DNA from: an uncultured Bacteroidales bacterium
GTDB taxonomy: Bacteria > Bacteroidota > Bacteroidia > Bacteroidales > UBA932
Assembly: GCA_946402945.1 (NCBI GenBank)
Contig: CAMIYB010000002.1
Location: 40,415 to 104,414 of the forward strand
Direction of reading: 5' to 3'
DNA length: 64,000 nucleotides
Within the stretch, counting starts at the first letter, position 1. The number at the start of each line of letters is the position of its first letter. The position numbers and the translations under genes were made by a program. Under the pieces are notes generated by a model that was given only the letters and a program-made list of their open reading frames with translations, did no database searches and was not told the DNA's origin. This document shows, piece after piece, positions 44,664 to 53,931 of the stretch.

Positions 44664-45815
44664 ATGAAGATTCTGGTTATCGACGACGAGCGCGCCATCC
44701 GCAATTCGCTCAAGGAAATCCTCATGGACGAGGGCTACGACGTGGACACCGCCGAAGACGGGGCGGCCGGCTGCGCCCAGGCGGGCAAGGAGCGCTACGA
44801 CGTCATTTTCTGCGACATCAAGATGCCGAACATGGAGGGGACGCAGGTCCTCCGTCAGTTGCAGGAAGACGGGGTGGAGACCCCCGTGGTTATGATTTCG
44901 GGCCATGGCGACATTGACACGGCCGTGTCCTGCATGCGCGACGGCGCCTTCGACTTCATCCAGAAGCCGCTGGACCTCAACCGCATCCTCATCACGATCA
45001 AAAACGCCACCGACAAGGCCAACCTCGTCAAGGAAAACAAGATCCTCAAGAAGAAGGTCTATGGCCAGCAGATGATCGGCGAGTCCGAACCCATCCGCCA
45101 CATCCGCGAGATGATTGCGAAAGTGGCTCCTACGGACGCCCGCGTGCTGATTACCGGCGCCAACGGTTCCGGCAAGGAACTCGTGGCCCGCAGCCTCCAC
45201 CAGCAGAGCGACCGCAGCGCCATGCCCTACATCGAGGTCAACTGCGCCGCCATCCCCTCGGAACTGATCGAGAGCGAGTTGTTCGGCCACGAGAAAGGCT
45301 CCTTCACCTCGGCCATCAAGCAGCACAAGGGCAAGTTCGAACAGGCCGACGGCGGCACCCTCTTCCTCGACGAAATCGGCGACATGTCCCTGGCCGCCCA
45401 GGCCAAGGTGCTGCGCGTCCTCCAGGAGAAAAAACTCTCCCGCGTGGGCAGCGACAAGGACATCGAAGTGAATGTGCGCGTGGTCGCCGCCACCAACAAG
45501 GACCTGAAGGCGGAAATCGCCAAGGGAACCTTCCGCGAGGACCTCTACCACCGGCTGAGCGTCATCCTGATCCGTGTCCCGACCCTGGACGAGCGCAAGG
45601 ACGACATCCCGCTGCTGGTGGATTATTTCGCCGAGCAGATCTGCGCTGAAAGCGGCAAGCCCCAGCGGGCCTTCTCCCCCGAGGCCGTCGCCCTGCTGGC
45701 GGAAAAATCCTGGCCCGGCAACATCCGGGAACTGCGCAACGTAGTGGAACGCCTCCTCATCCTGGGCGGCAACCCCGTCTCGGAACAGGATGTAAAGGAC
45801 TACGTCAATGCTTAG
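44664..45815 (+). CDS. NtrC/NtrX-like response regulator with AAA+ domain, no C-terminal HTH
   Basis: Receiver MKILVIDDERAIRNSLKEIL; AAA+ ITGANGSGKELVARSLHQQS, GGTLFLDEIGDM; ends at ILGGNPVSEQDVKDYVNA. Confidence 0.93.
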   Translation: MKILVIDDERAIRNSLKEILMDEGYDVDTAEDGAAGCAQAGKERYDVIFCDIKMPNMEGTQVLRQLQEDGVETPVVMISGHGDIDTAVSCMRDGAFDFIQKPLDLNRILITIKNATDKANLVKENKILKKKVYGQQMIGESEPIRHIREMIAKVAPTDARVLITGANGSGKELVARSLHQQSDRSAMPYIEVNCAAIPSELIESELFGHEKGSFTSAIKQHKGKFEQADGGTLFLDEIGDMSLAAQAKVLRVLQEKKLSRVGSDKDIEVNVRVVAATNKDLKAEIAKGTFREDLYHRLSVILIRVPTLDERKDDIPLLVDYFAEQICAESGKPQRAFSPEAVALLAEKSWPGNIRELRNVVERLLILGGNPVSEQDVKDYVNA

Positions 45816-47223
45816 AAGAATCCGCATCATCCTGGCGGTGCTTTTCCTGGCCGGCATCACCCTGCTGGTGGCCGGATGGTGGGAAGACGCCCCTGCGTGG
45901 CTGGGCTGGATGGCCAGGATCCAGTTCCTGCCCGCCGTGATGGCAGGCAGCCTCGGCATCCTCGCCGGGCTGCTCCTGCTGACCCTGGTCTTCGGACGGG
46001 TGTACTGCTCCGTCATCTGCCCGCTGGGCGTGTTCCAGGACGGCGTTTCCGCCCTGGCCGGCCTGCGGAAGAAACAGCGGTTCCGCCACTCTCCCGAACT
46101 GAAATGGCTCCGTTACGGCGTGTTGGCCCTGTATGTGGCGGCCATCCTGGCCGGCGTGCAGGTCGCCGTGGCCCTTCTTGCCCCCTACAGCGCCTATGGC
46201 CGTATGGTCCATACCCTGCTGGGGCCTTTCTGGCTGCAGACCCTTCCCGCCCTGGCCGTCGCCCTGGTGACCTTCGGCGTGATCGCGGTCCTCGCCTGGC
46301 GGGGCGGCCGGACCTGGTGCAACACCATCTGCCCGGTCGGCACCACGCTGAGCCTCGTCTCGCGCTTTTCCCTGCTGCGGCCCGTCATCGACGCGGACAA
46401 ATGCAAGAACTGCCACAAATGCGAACGCGTCTGCAAGGCCTCCTGCATCGACGTCCCGAATCACCGCATCGACTACAGCCGCTGCGTGGACTGCTTCAAC
46501 TGCCTGGACAACTGCTCCTTCGGCGCCCTGCAATACCGCTTCGCCTACGGCAGGAAGAAGCCCGCGGCGGAAGTGGACCCTTCCCGCAGGGAGGCCCTCA
46601 AGGCCGGTGCCCTGCTCGTCGCCGGCGCCGCCTCGGCTTCGGTGAGCGCCCTCGCCCAGAGCGACAAGAAACGCGACGGCGGCCTGGCGGACATCCTTCC
46701 GAAACAGCGCCCCGTCCGGAACGTGCCCCTCACGCCCTTCGGTTCGGAAAGCGTCCGGGATTTCTACCGCCGCTGCACGGCCTGCCAGTTGTGCGTGGGC
46801 GTGTGCCCGAACAAGGTCCTGCGCCCTTCCACGGACCTGCAGCGGCTGATGCAGCCCGAAATGAGTTATGAACGGGGATACTGCCGACCCGAATGCACAG
46901 CCTGCGCCCAGGTCTGTCCTTCGGGTGCCATCCGCCCCCTGACGGCCGAGGAAAAGACCGCCTGCCACATCGGCTATGCCATCGTGGACCGCGAGCGCTG
47001 CGTCGTGGAACGGGACGGCGTCTCCTGCGGCAACTGCGCCCGCCACTGCCCCGTCGGGGCCATCCTCATGGTCCGCCGGGACAAGGACGACCCGGATTCT
47101 CCGCTGATTCCGGCCGTGGCGACCGAGCGCTGCATCGGCTGCGGCGCCTGCGAGTATGTCTGCCCTTCGCGGCCGCTGAGCGCCATCCACGTCGAGGGCC
47201 GGCAAGACCACCTAAAGGCATAG
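45808..47223 (+). CDS. NapH/NapG-like fused membrane polyferredoxin
   Basis: TM helices with CSVICPLG and CNTICPVG; multiple CxxCxxC clusters; internal Tat-like RREALKAGALLVAGAASASVSALA. Confidence 0.85.
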   Translation: MLRRIRIILAVLFLAGITLLVAGWWEDAPAWLGWMARIQFLPAVMAGSLGILAGLLLLTLVFGRVYCSVICPLGVFQDGVSALAGLRKKQRFRHSPELKWLRYGVLALYVAAILAGVQVAVALLAPYSAYGRMVHTLLGPFWLQTLPALAVALVTFGVIAVLAWRGGRTWCNTICPVGTTLSLVSRFSLLRPVIDADKCKNCHKCERVCKASCIDVPNHRIDYSRCVDCFNCLDNCSFGALQYRFAYGRKKPAAEVDPSRREALKAGALLVAGAASASVSALAQSDKKRDGGLADILPKQRPVRNVPLTPFGSESVRDFYRRCTACQLCVGVCPNKVLRPSTDLQRLMQPEMSYERGYCRPECTACAQVCPSGAIRPLTAEEKTACHIGYAIVDRERCVVERDGVSCGNCARHCPVGAILMVRRDKDDPDSPLIPAVATERCIGCGACEYVCPSRPLSAIHVEGRQDHLKA

Positions 47224-47226
47224 GAC

Positions 47227-48564
47227 ATGGACAGAAGAACCTTCCTCAAATATACGGGCGCCGGAGCCGCGGGTGCGGCGCTGGCCGCCTGCGGGTCCCG
47301 TCCCGAACGCAAGTCCGACCAGGGGGCGGGCCCCATGGAAATGCGCACCAACCCGGGCAACGGCGACGTGGTCTCCCTGCTGGGTTACGGCTGCATGCGC
47401 TGGCCCATGACCAAGGACGAAAACGACCGGGAAATCATCGACCAGGAAAAGGTCAATGAACTGGTGGACAAGGCCATCGCGAACGGCGTCAACTATTTCG
47501 ACACTTCGCCGGTGTACCTGCGCGGCGAGTCGGAAAAGGCCACCGGCATCGCCCTGGCCCGGCACCCGCGCTCGAGTTACCTGATTGCCACCAAACTGTC
47601 CAATTTCGGCATTCCCGACCGCGAAAAGTCCCTGCAGATGTACCGCAATTCTTTCGAGGAACTGCAGACCGACCATTTCGACTACTATCTGCTGCATGCC
47701 ATCGGCCGGGGCGGCTACGAGGCCTTCAAAGAGCGTTACGAAGACAACGGACTCATGGATTTCGCCCTCGCCGAGCGCGAAGCCGGCCGCATCCGCCAGT
47801 TGGGTTTCTCTTTCCACGGCAGCCGGCCCCAGTTCGACCAGATGATTTCCCTGCACGACAAGTACCATTTCGATTTCGTGCAGATCGAGATGAACTATGT
47901 GGACTGGAAGCATGCCGACGGCGTGCGCAACGTCAACGCCGACTACCTCTACGAGGAACTGGACAAGCGGGAAATCCCCATCGTGGTCATGGAGCCGCTG
48001 CTGGGCGGCCGGCTGGCCGACTTGCCGGGGAACGTGGCCGCGCAGCTGAAGGAGCGCGAGCCGGACGCCTCGCTGGCCTCCTGGGCCTTCCGCTTCGTGG
48101 GCACCTATCCGCGCATCCTGACCATCCTCAGCGGCATGACCTACATGGAGCACCTGGAGGACAACCTGAAGACCTTCTGCGGGTTCAAGCCCCTCACCGA
48201 CGAGGAACTGGACCTGCTGGAGCGGATGGCCGTGCTGATGAAGGAGTACCCGACCGTGAACTGCACCAACTGCAAATACTGCATGCCCTGCCCCTACGGC
48301 ATCGATATTCCTTCCATTTTCCGCCAGTACAACGCCTGCGTCAATGAGGGGACTATCCCGCAGAACGCGGCCCAGCGCGATTTCAAACGCCTGCGCAGGG
48401 CTTATCTGGGCAGTTACGACAAAGCGGTTCCGCCCGAGCGGCAGGCCGACCACTGCATCGGCTGCGGCCAGTGCAAGATCCACTGCCCCCAGAGCATCGA
48501 CATCCCCGCCGAACTCCGGCGCATCGACCTTTTTGTCGAAAAAATGAAACGCGGAACGCTCTAG
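47227..48564 (+). CDS. Aldo/keto reductase with Tat signal/lipobox and C-terminal 4Fe-4S motifs
   Basis: MDRRTFLKYTGAGAAGAALAACGS; AKR text; CTNCKYCMPCPYGIDIP and CIGCGQCKIHCPQSIDIP. Confidence 0.92.
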   Translation: MDRRTFLKYTGAGAAGAALAACGSRPERKSDQGAGPMEMRTNPGNGDVVSLLGYGCMRWPMTKDENDREIIDQEKVNELVDKAIANGVNYFDTSPVYLRGESEKATGIALARHPRSSYLIATKLSNFGIPDREKSLQMYRNSFEELQTDHFDYYLLHAIGRGGYEAFKERYEDNGLMDFALAEREAGRIRQLGFSFHGSRPQFDQMISLHDKYHFDFVQIEMNYVDWKHADGVRNVNADYLYEELDKREIPIVVMEPLLGGRLADLPGNVAAQLKEREPDASLASWAFRFVGTYPRILTILSGMTYMEHLEDNLKTFCGFKPLTDEELDLLERMAVLMKEYPTVNCTNCKYCMPCPYGIDIPSIFRQYNACVNEGTIPQNAAQRDFKRLRRAYLGSYDKAVPPERQADHCIGCGQCKIHCPQSIDIPAELRRIDLFVEKMKRGTL

Positions 48565-49445
48565 AAACCGTACGCAATACCCACCGTCAGGCTGCGGGAC
48601 AGCGGGCCGCCCAGCAGGACGGCCGCATCGAGACGGATCCCATTCCAATGGACGCCCAGTCCTGCCGAAGCGAAAGACGGCAGGACGGCTTTGGCGCTGC
48701 CCCAGTGATAGCCTCCGCGCAGAAAGAGAAACTCCCGCCAACTGTATTGCACGCCTCCGGAAAGGATCACGCCGCCGCCAAGGTAGAAATCGGCGTCGAG
48801 GTCAGCCTCGAGGCGGTGTTCCCCGAAACAATGGGCGTAGGCGGCACCCAGGGAGACGGAAGCGGCCGTAGGATAGACCTTGTCGCCGAGGGAGGCCGAA
48901 CCCAGTTGGGAAAGGCCCAGGAAGGCCGAGAATCCTCCCTTGCGCAGCAGCAGGGACAGATCCATGGCAAAGCCCGAGAGGTGGTCTTCCGGGCTGAGAG
49001 TCGAGGAGAGGTAATGGCCGCCGATGCCGACGGAAAACAGTTCCGACAGGGCCATGGAAAGGCCCAGGCGGGCTTGGAAGTCCGTCGGGGTCCAACCCTC
49101 ATAGCCCACGGCCCGCTGCAGGGCGGCGGAGGCCGAAATGCCATAGCGTTTACCCAGGCGGCCCGCGGCGGCGAGGGTGAAATGGTTTCCGCACTCGCCA
49201 GAAGGGTTCCAGCGGCTATAGGAGAAGGCGCCGTCGAAGGTCCCGTCATAGAAGGGAACGGCCGCAACGGATCCGAACGCGGGCCCCTGCGAGAGCGAGG
49301 CGAGCCCGGCAAAGGCCAGGCCGGCCCGGGCGGGATCCCGGACGATGCGGCCGAAGCCCATGGCCTCCAGTCCGCCGCTCACCTCCTGGGCCTTTGCCCC
49401 GAAAGCCGCCAGTAACAACAAGAGTATCAATGCTTTCCTTCTCAT
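48561..49445 (-). CDS. PorV/PorQ-like outer-membrane protein
   Basis: Signal peptide; RDPARAGLAFAGLASLSQGPAFGSVAAVPF; beta-barrel-like C-terminus ending GIAYGF. Confidence 0.7.
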   Translation of the reverse strand: MRRKALILLLLLAAFGAKAQEVSGGLEAMGFGRIVRDPARAGLAFAGLASLSQGPAFGSVAAVPFYDGTFDGAFSYSRWNPSGECGNHFTLAAAGRLGKRYGISASAALQRAVGYEGWTPTDFQARLGLSMALSELFSVGIGGHYLSSTLSPEDHLSGFAMDLSLLLRKGGFSAFLGLSQLGSASLGDKVYPTAASVSLGAAYAHCFGEHRLEADLDADFYLGGGVILSGGVQYSWREFLFLRGGYHWGSAKAVLPSFASAGLGVHWNGIRLDAAVLLGGPLSRSLTVGIAYGF

Positions 49446-51607
49446 AGTTTCAACAGGTTTTTGGTGTAGGTCCGACCATCGTAACTGACCGAGAGGAAGA
49501 GCCGCACCGGCGCAATGAGGCTCAGGTCGAGCCGCAGCGGCGTTTCCGCCCCGCAGAGAACGGTGTCGTCATAGAGGATGGCGCCTGTGGAGGTCTGGAG
49601 GACGATATGGGTCGGGACGGGATCGGTTCCCGTCAGGATGAGCAGATCGGAATAGACCTTGTACCCGGGAAGGGTTTCCAGGGTCAGGCCTTCCGGGGCG
49701 GCATAGACCGGAAAGGATACCTGCAGGGAGGCGCCCAGGGCATCCCGGGCCGTGACCGTGACTTCCGCCCTCCCCTCCTGTAGCATAATCAGCGAGAAGG
49801 AGGCACCATTACGGCTCAGGAACACGGTCTCCGGATGATCCACCGTGACGGAAAAGTCGGGAACCTCCCCGTCCGGATCGGAGAAATAATCCGTCAGCAG
49901 GAAATTCGCCCGCTCCCCCGTCTTGCGCAGGAGGACAGGATTCATCCGCTTTTCGAGGACGGGCGCATGGTTGGGCAGCACCGTAATATCGATGCCGCGA
50001 TGGTCGGTGGCGCCGAAGCGGTCGGTGGCGGTCACTTCGGCATGGTAGGTTCCGGCACGGACGGTTTTTCCATCCAGGACGATTTCATAGCGGTCCGGGG
50101 CGGTTTTCCGCAGGGAGAAGGCCTCCCCTTCCAGACTGAGATCCACCGCATCCTGGTCCGGATCGAGAAGATCCGCTTGTGCGCGAAAGGTCTCATGGGC
50201 ATGGATGGTGGCCGCATCGGGGCTGAGGGAAAGCATCGGCGGCCGGTTGTCCGTTGCACCGTAGCGACAGGAGCCCATGGCGTCGAGGAAGCCGCCGATT
50301 TCTCCGACGGCGGGGGCCGCACCGCCGAGCAGGCGCGCGCGTAACTGCCCGGGCGTAAAACCGGGGCCGCCGAAGGCCTCGACGAGCAGGGCGGCGACGC
50401 CGGAGACCTGCGGGGCGGCGAAAGAGGTGCCGCTCGCACGGCCATATCCGCCGTCCGGCATCGTGCTGTAGACGGCGACGCCGGGCGCACAGATCCGGAC
50501 CCAGTCACCATGGTTGGAAAACGCCGCCTGACGGCCCTCTGCGTCCGTTGCGCCGACAAAAAGGGCATCCGGGAAATCGGCGGCGACGGGGTTGTAGTCC
50601 AGCCCCTCGTTGCCGGATGCGAACACCAGCAGACCGCCCTTCATCGGCGAATCCGCCCGCTGCTCCCCCGTCTCCGGGTCGCAGCCCGCTTTCTGGGAGA
50701 AATACGAGAGCGCCAGTTGGTAGGAAAGCGGAATATGGGAACGGGAGAAACTGGCCTTTTCCTGCTCGCTGACGCTGCCGTCCCCGTCCGTATCGGCCTT
50801 GAAGGCCCAACTGTTCTGGGCGATCAGGGCTCCATGGTTGGCGGCCCAGACCAGGGCCGCCTCATAGTCGCCGAGGCGGTCTTTTCCCTCTTTCCGGGAA
50901 AAGATCTGGGCCGAGAGGAGCCGGACCCCGTCGCCGGATCCGGAGCCCCCTGCAATGCCGCTGATCCCGATGCCGTTGCCGCGGACCGCCGACACGATGC
51001 CGGCCACCTGGGTGCCGTGCACATCGGCCTGGAGCCCCTCCTCCGTAAAATCTTCCGACGCGAGGAGATGGGACGCCAGGTCGGGGTGGGTCGCATCGAT
51101 GCCGCCGTCGAGGATGGCCACGATGATATCGCTCCGCCCGGAAAAGCCCTGCTCCCAGAGCGGCGCCACATGGATATCCGGCGCGGCCGAGGAAGAGACG
51201 AGATAGGTCTGGCGGGACAGGTCCGGATCGTTGGGAAGGGCCACCGGAGCGGGCCGCAGCCGGCGTTCCGCATAGGCGATGCCGGGCAGGTCGCAGGCCG
51301 CCTTGGTCGCAGGCATATCCCCACTGAGGCGCAGTTTGTACCAGCGGTCCAGGCCGAAATCGTGCAGGGCTTTCTCGAAACGCGGCTCGTCCGTAAACAG
51401 CCGGCGGGCGGATACGACCCCGGGCAACTGCGACCAGTCCGGCACCTGTGCGGGATCTTCCAACTGGACCAGCAGGACATCCGCTTCATAAGGGGAAAAC
51501 TCCCCGGACAGGACTTCGGCGGACGGAGCCGGCACGGAAACCACTGCGGCCTGCTTGGAGCAGGCCGCAAGGATCAGCAAAAGCGCTATGGAGAACTTCC
51601 TATACAC
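49442..51607 (-). CDS. S8 family subtilisin-like protease, lipoprotein, with C-terminal Ig-like and CTD-like region
   Basis: Lipobox LILAAC; catalytic VAILDGGIDATHPDL, DVHGTQVAGIVSA, GTSFAAPQVSGVAALL. Confidence 0.93.
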   Translation of the reverse strand: MYRKFSIALLLILAACSKQAAVVSVPAPSAEVLSGEFSPYEADVLLVQLEDPAQVPDWSQLPGVVSARRLFTDEPRFEKALHDFGLDRWYKLRLSGDMPATKAACDLPGIAYAERRLRPAPVALPNDPDLSRQTYLVSSSAAPDIHVAPLWEQGFSGRSDIIVAILDGGIDATHPDLASHLLASEDFTEEGLQADVHGTQVAGIVSAVRGNGIGISGIAGGSGSGDGVRLLSAQIFSRKEGKDRLGDYEAALVWAANHGALIAQNSWAFKADTDGDGSVSEQEKASFSRSHIPLSYQLALSYFSQKAGCDPETGEQRADSPMKGGLLVFASGNEGLDYNPVAADFPDALFVGATDAEGRQAAFSNHGDWVRICAPGVAVYSTMPDGGYGRASGTSFAAPQVSGVAALLVEAFGGPGFTPGQLRARLLGGAAPAVGEIGGFLDAMGSCRYGATDNRPPMLSLSPDAATIHAHETFRAQADLLDPDQDAVDLSLEGEAFSLRKTAPDRYEIVLDGKTVRAGTYHAEVTATDRFGATDHRGIDITVLPNHAPVLEKRMNPVLLRKTGERANFLLTDYFSDPDGEVPDFSVTVDHPETVFLSRNGASFSLIMLQEGRAEVTVTARDALGASLQVSFPVYAAPEGLTLETLPGYKVYSDLLILTGTDPVPTHIVLQTSTGAILYDDTVLCGAETPLRLDLSLIAPVRLFLSVSYDGRTYTKNLLKL

Positions 51608-53459
51608 CCTCCTGGGTCAATCGTTCCTCGTCCAAGCCGTTCACGGAGATGGTCAGGGTACGGGCCGCACCGCTGTTGGCCGGAATTTCAAAGGCCACGG
51701 ACGGTTCTTCCGCGCTGCCGGTACCCGTAAGGCTCGCGGTACCGTCGCTGAAAGAAATCTCCACAGGGAAAGAAGCCTTGTCGCTGAGGCACAGGACCTT
51801 CAGGATGAAGGTGTCAGCCGACACGGTATCGTCGTCCACCAGGGCGGCACCCGGAGTCACCTCATAGCCGATGTAGTACACATAGTCCTTCTCGGCCGGC
51901 TGGACGAAACTGACACCGGTGTTGACATGGTTGATGAAAATGCTCCAGGTGATGTCCTCCAGGTACTCCGGACCGAGATTGTCCGGAACCGTGATGACGG
52001 CGACAGGATCGGAAGCCGACACGAGGACGTTACCGACGGGGGCGAACCCCTCACTCACGATGGACACCTCATATTCCGCGAAGTCGCCGGGGTCGGTGGT
52101 GATCTTCAGGTCGAAAGACGCGGCGGTCACCTCTTCAGCCTCATGGGAGACATAGGTCGGGACGGCGGAATTGTACACGCAGCGGACCGAGCCGAAAGAA
52201 GCGTCGGGCGTTTCCGTCACATCGGAGTATTCGACTGGGCCGTTGCCTTCATCCACCAGGATATCGAAGAACTTGAGCGTATTGCCGGAAAGGTCGGAAC
52301 CATTGCCGAGATAACTCATGACATCGTCCGTGAAGGCGCCCGTTCCTTCATCGACAATCCCGGCGATCGGGAAGAACAGCGACGAAGTGGAGAAGGCCCA
52401 ACCCGGGACGTCGTTCCGGGAAATCTTGCGGTAACGGGAGTCGTACAGGGCTTTCAACTCGACATAGGTAGGCATGCGGAACGAGGGATCCACCTTCGCG
52501 CAGGGATCTTCCTCGAAGTCCGGCTCGGGGATGGAGGCGATGGCGACAGCCGTCTCTTCCGGCTTGTATGCCTTGCCGGCATAGTCCTCACCGGCAGGGA
52601 TGCCGTAGATGCTGCCCGGACGGAACAGCAGACCGACCGTTTCCGCATCGTCGGCGATGACAAAACGGCTCTTGTCGGCCGAGAGGGCCACATTGCCGCG
52701 CGCCCAGAGGATACCGGCCTCTTCGATGAAACCTGCATCCTGCTTGAAAGTCGCGATCGGCTTCCAGAGGGAAGTCAGGTCGTCATAACTGACCTCGAGG
52801 GTCAGGTTCTGCGGAACGGCGCTGTAGTTGGCGGGGAAAACGATGTCCACCTCGGTGTCTTCGGCCTGGAACGGCCCGGCGGGGGCGCCGGCAGCATCCG
52901 AGACGATGCGGTAACGCCAGGGCAGGAAGGTCGGTTCACCGGCCTTGGTAACGGTCGTCGGCTCCACCGGAACCCGGTAGGTCGCTCCGTTGCAGGAAAT
53001 GCGCTCGGGGATCAGGTCAGCGATCTTCGGCAGGGATTCGCTGTAGTCGAAGAGCGAAGCGGCCTGCTTGCATTCATAAACCGTTGTCCACGCGCCGAAA
53101 TCGACGGAAAGTTCCAGGGTGACAGGCAGTTCCCGGGACGTTTTGTTCGCGGGCACTTCCACATCGACAACACCGTTGCCGGGCGTTCCGTCAATCGGGT
53201 CGCAGTAGGCACCGTCCACCTTGAGACGGCACTTCCAGGGAAGGACCTTGGCGTTGAGTTCCATGGACTTCGTGTCTTTGAAAACGAAGGTCACCGAATA
53301 CTTACCGCCCTCGGCCGGAATCAGTTCCGGCAGATCGGATTCCTTGTACTCCGCCGTGAAGATGACCTTCTCGTCGGGCTGCTTCTGGCAGGCGCCCGCA
53401 AAGAGGATCCCGGCCAGGACAGTCAGCAAAAGTGTCAGAAAGGAAATATTACGTTTCAT
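51600..53459 (-). CDS. Surface lipoprotein with Ig-like repeats, unknown function
   Basis: MKRNISFLTLLLTVLAGILFAGACQKQPDEK; repetitive beta-sandwich-like text. Confidence 0.75.
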   Translation of the reverse strand: MKRNISFLTLLLTVLAGILFAGACQKQPDEKVIFTAEYKESDLPELIPAEGGKYSVTFVFKDTKSMELNAKVLPWKCRLKVDGAYCDPIDGTPGNGVVDVEVPANKTSRELPVTLELSVDFGAWTTVYECKQAASLFDYSESLPKIADLIPERISCNGATYRVPVEPTTVTKAGEPTFLPWRYRIVSDAAGAPAGPFQAEDTEVDIVFPANYSAVPQNLTLEVSYDDLTSLWKPIATFKQDAGFIEEAGILWARGNVALSADKSRFVIADDAETVGLLFRPGSIYGIPAGEDYAGKAYKPEETAVAIASIPEPDFEEDPCAKVDPSFRMPTYVELKALYDSRYRKISRNDVPGWAFSTSSLFFPIAGIVDEGTGAFTDDVMSYLGNGSDLSGNTLKFFDILVDEGNGPVEYSDVTETPDASFGSVRCVYNSAVPTYVSHEAEEVTAASFDLKITTDPGDFAEYEVSIVSEGFAPVGNVLVSASDPVAVITVPDNLGPEYLEDITWSIFINHVNTGVSFVQPAEKDYVYYIGYEVTPGAALVDDDTVSADTFILKVLCLSDKASFPVEISFSDGTASLTGTGSAEEPSVAFEIPANSGAARTLTISVNGLDEERLTQEGV

Positions 53460-53471
53460 AAGGCAGTTCAT

Positions 53472-53906
53472 TTAGTATTTGAGGTTTTCAAGGACAGACT
53501 CGGGAACCGCATCAATCTTCCGGTAGGTCGAAATCTGACTGCCGTCGGACGTTGTCAGGACCAGCGACACCTTGTTGACCGTTACCGTATAACTGGAGGC
53601 CCAGCGGGAACCGTCCGAATAGGAACCGAAGAGGAAGTTGCCCGAAAGGGTCCACTCGCCGGAGTATTCCGAATAGCGGCCCTCTCCCAGCAACTGGTAG
53701 AGGACAAAGGTATTGTCCTGGGAGAAAGTCACATACACATTGATGGTCTCATCACCGAAGGCGGCCGCCTTGGTGACATCCACGGCGGACAGTTCCCAAA
53801 CCCCGACGATGTCGAGCACCTCGTCCTGCGCCAGATGGTTCTGCCGGCAGGAAACGACCCCGAGAAGGGTCAGCATCGCAAAAGCAAAAGCGTAAATCTT
53901 TTTCAT
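53472..53906 (-). CDS. Small lipoprotein, lipocalin-like
   Basis: MKKIYAFAFAMLTLLGVVSCRQNHLAQDEVLDIVGVWELSAVDV; small beta-rich protein. Confidence 0.7.
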   Translation of the reverse strand: MKKIYAFAFAMLTLLGVVSCRQNHLAQDEVLDIVGVWELSAVDVTKAAAFGDETINVYVTFSQDNTFVLYQLLGEGRYSEYSGEWTLSGNFLFGSYSDGSRWASSYTVTVNKVSLVLTTSDGSQISTYRKIDAVPESVLENLKY

Positions 53907-53931
53907 AATGCATCGGATCGTTTAAGGGTTA

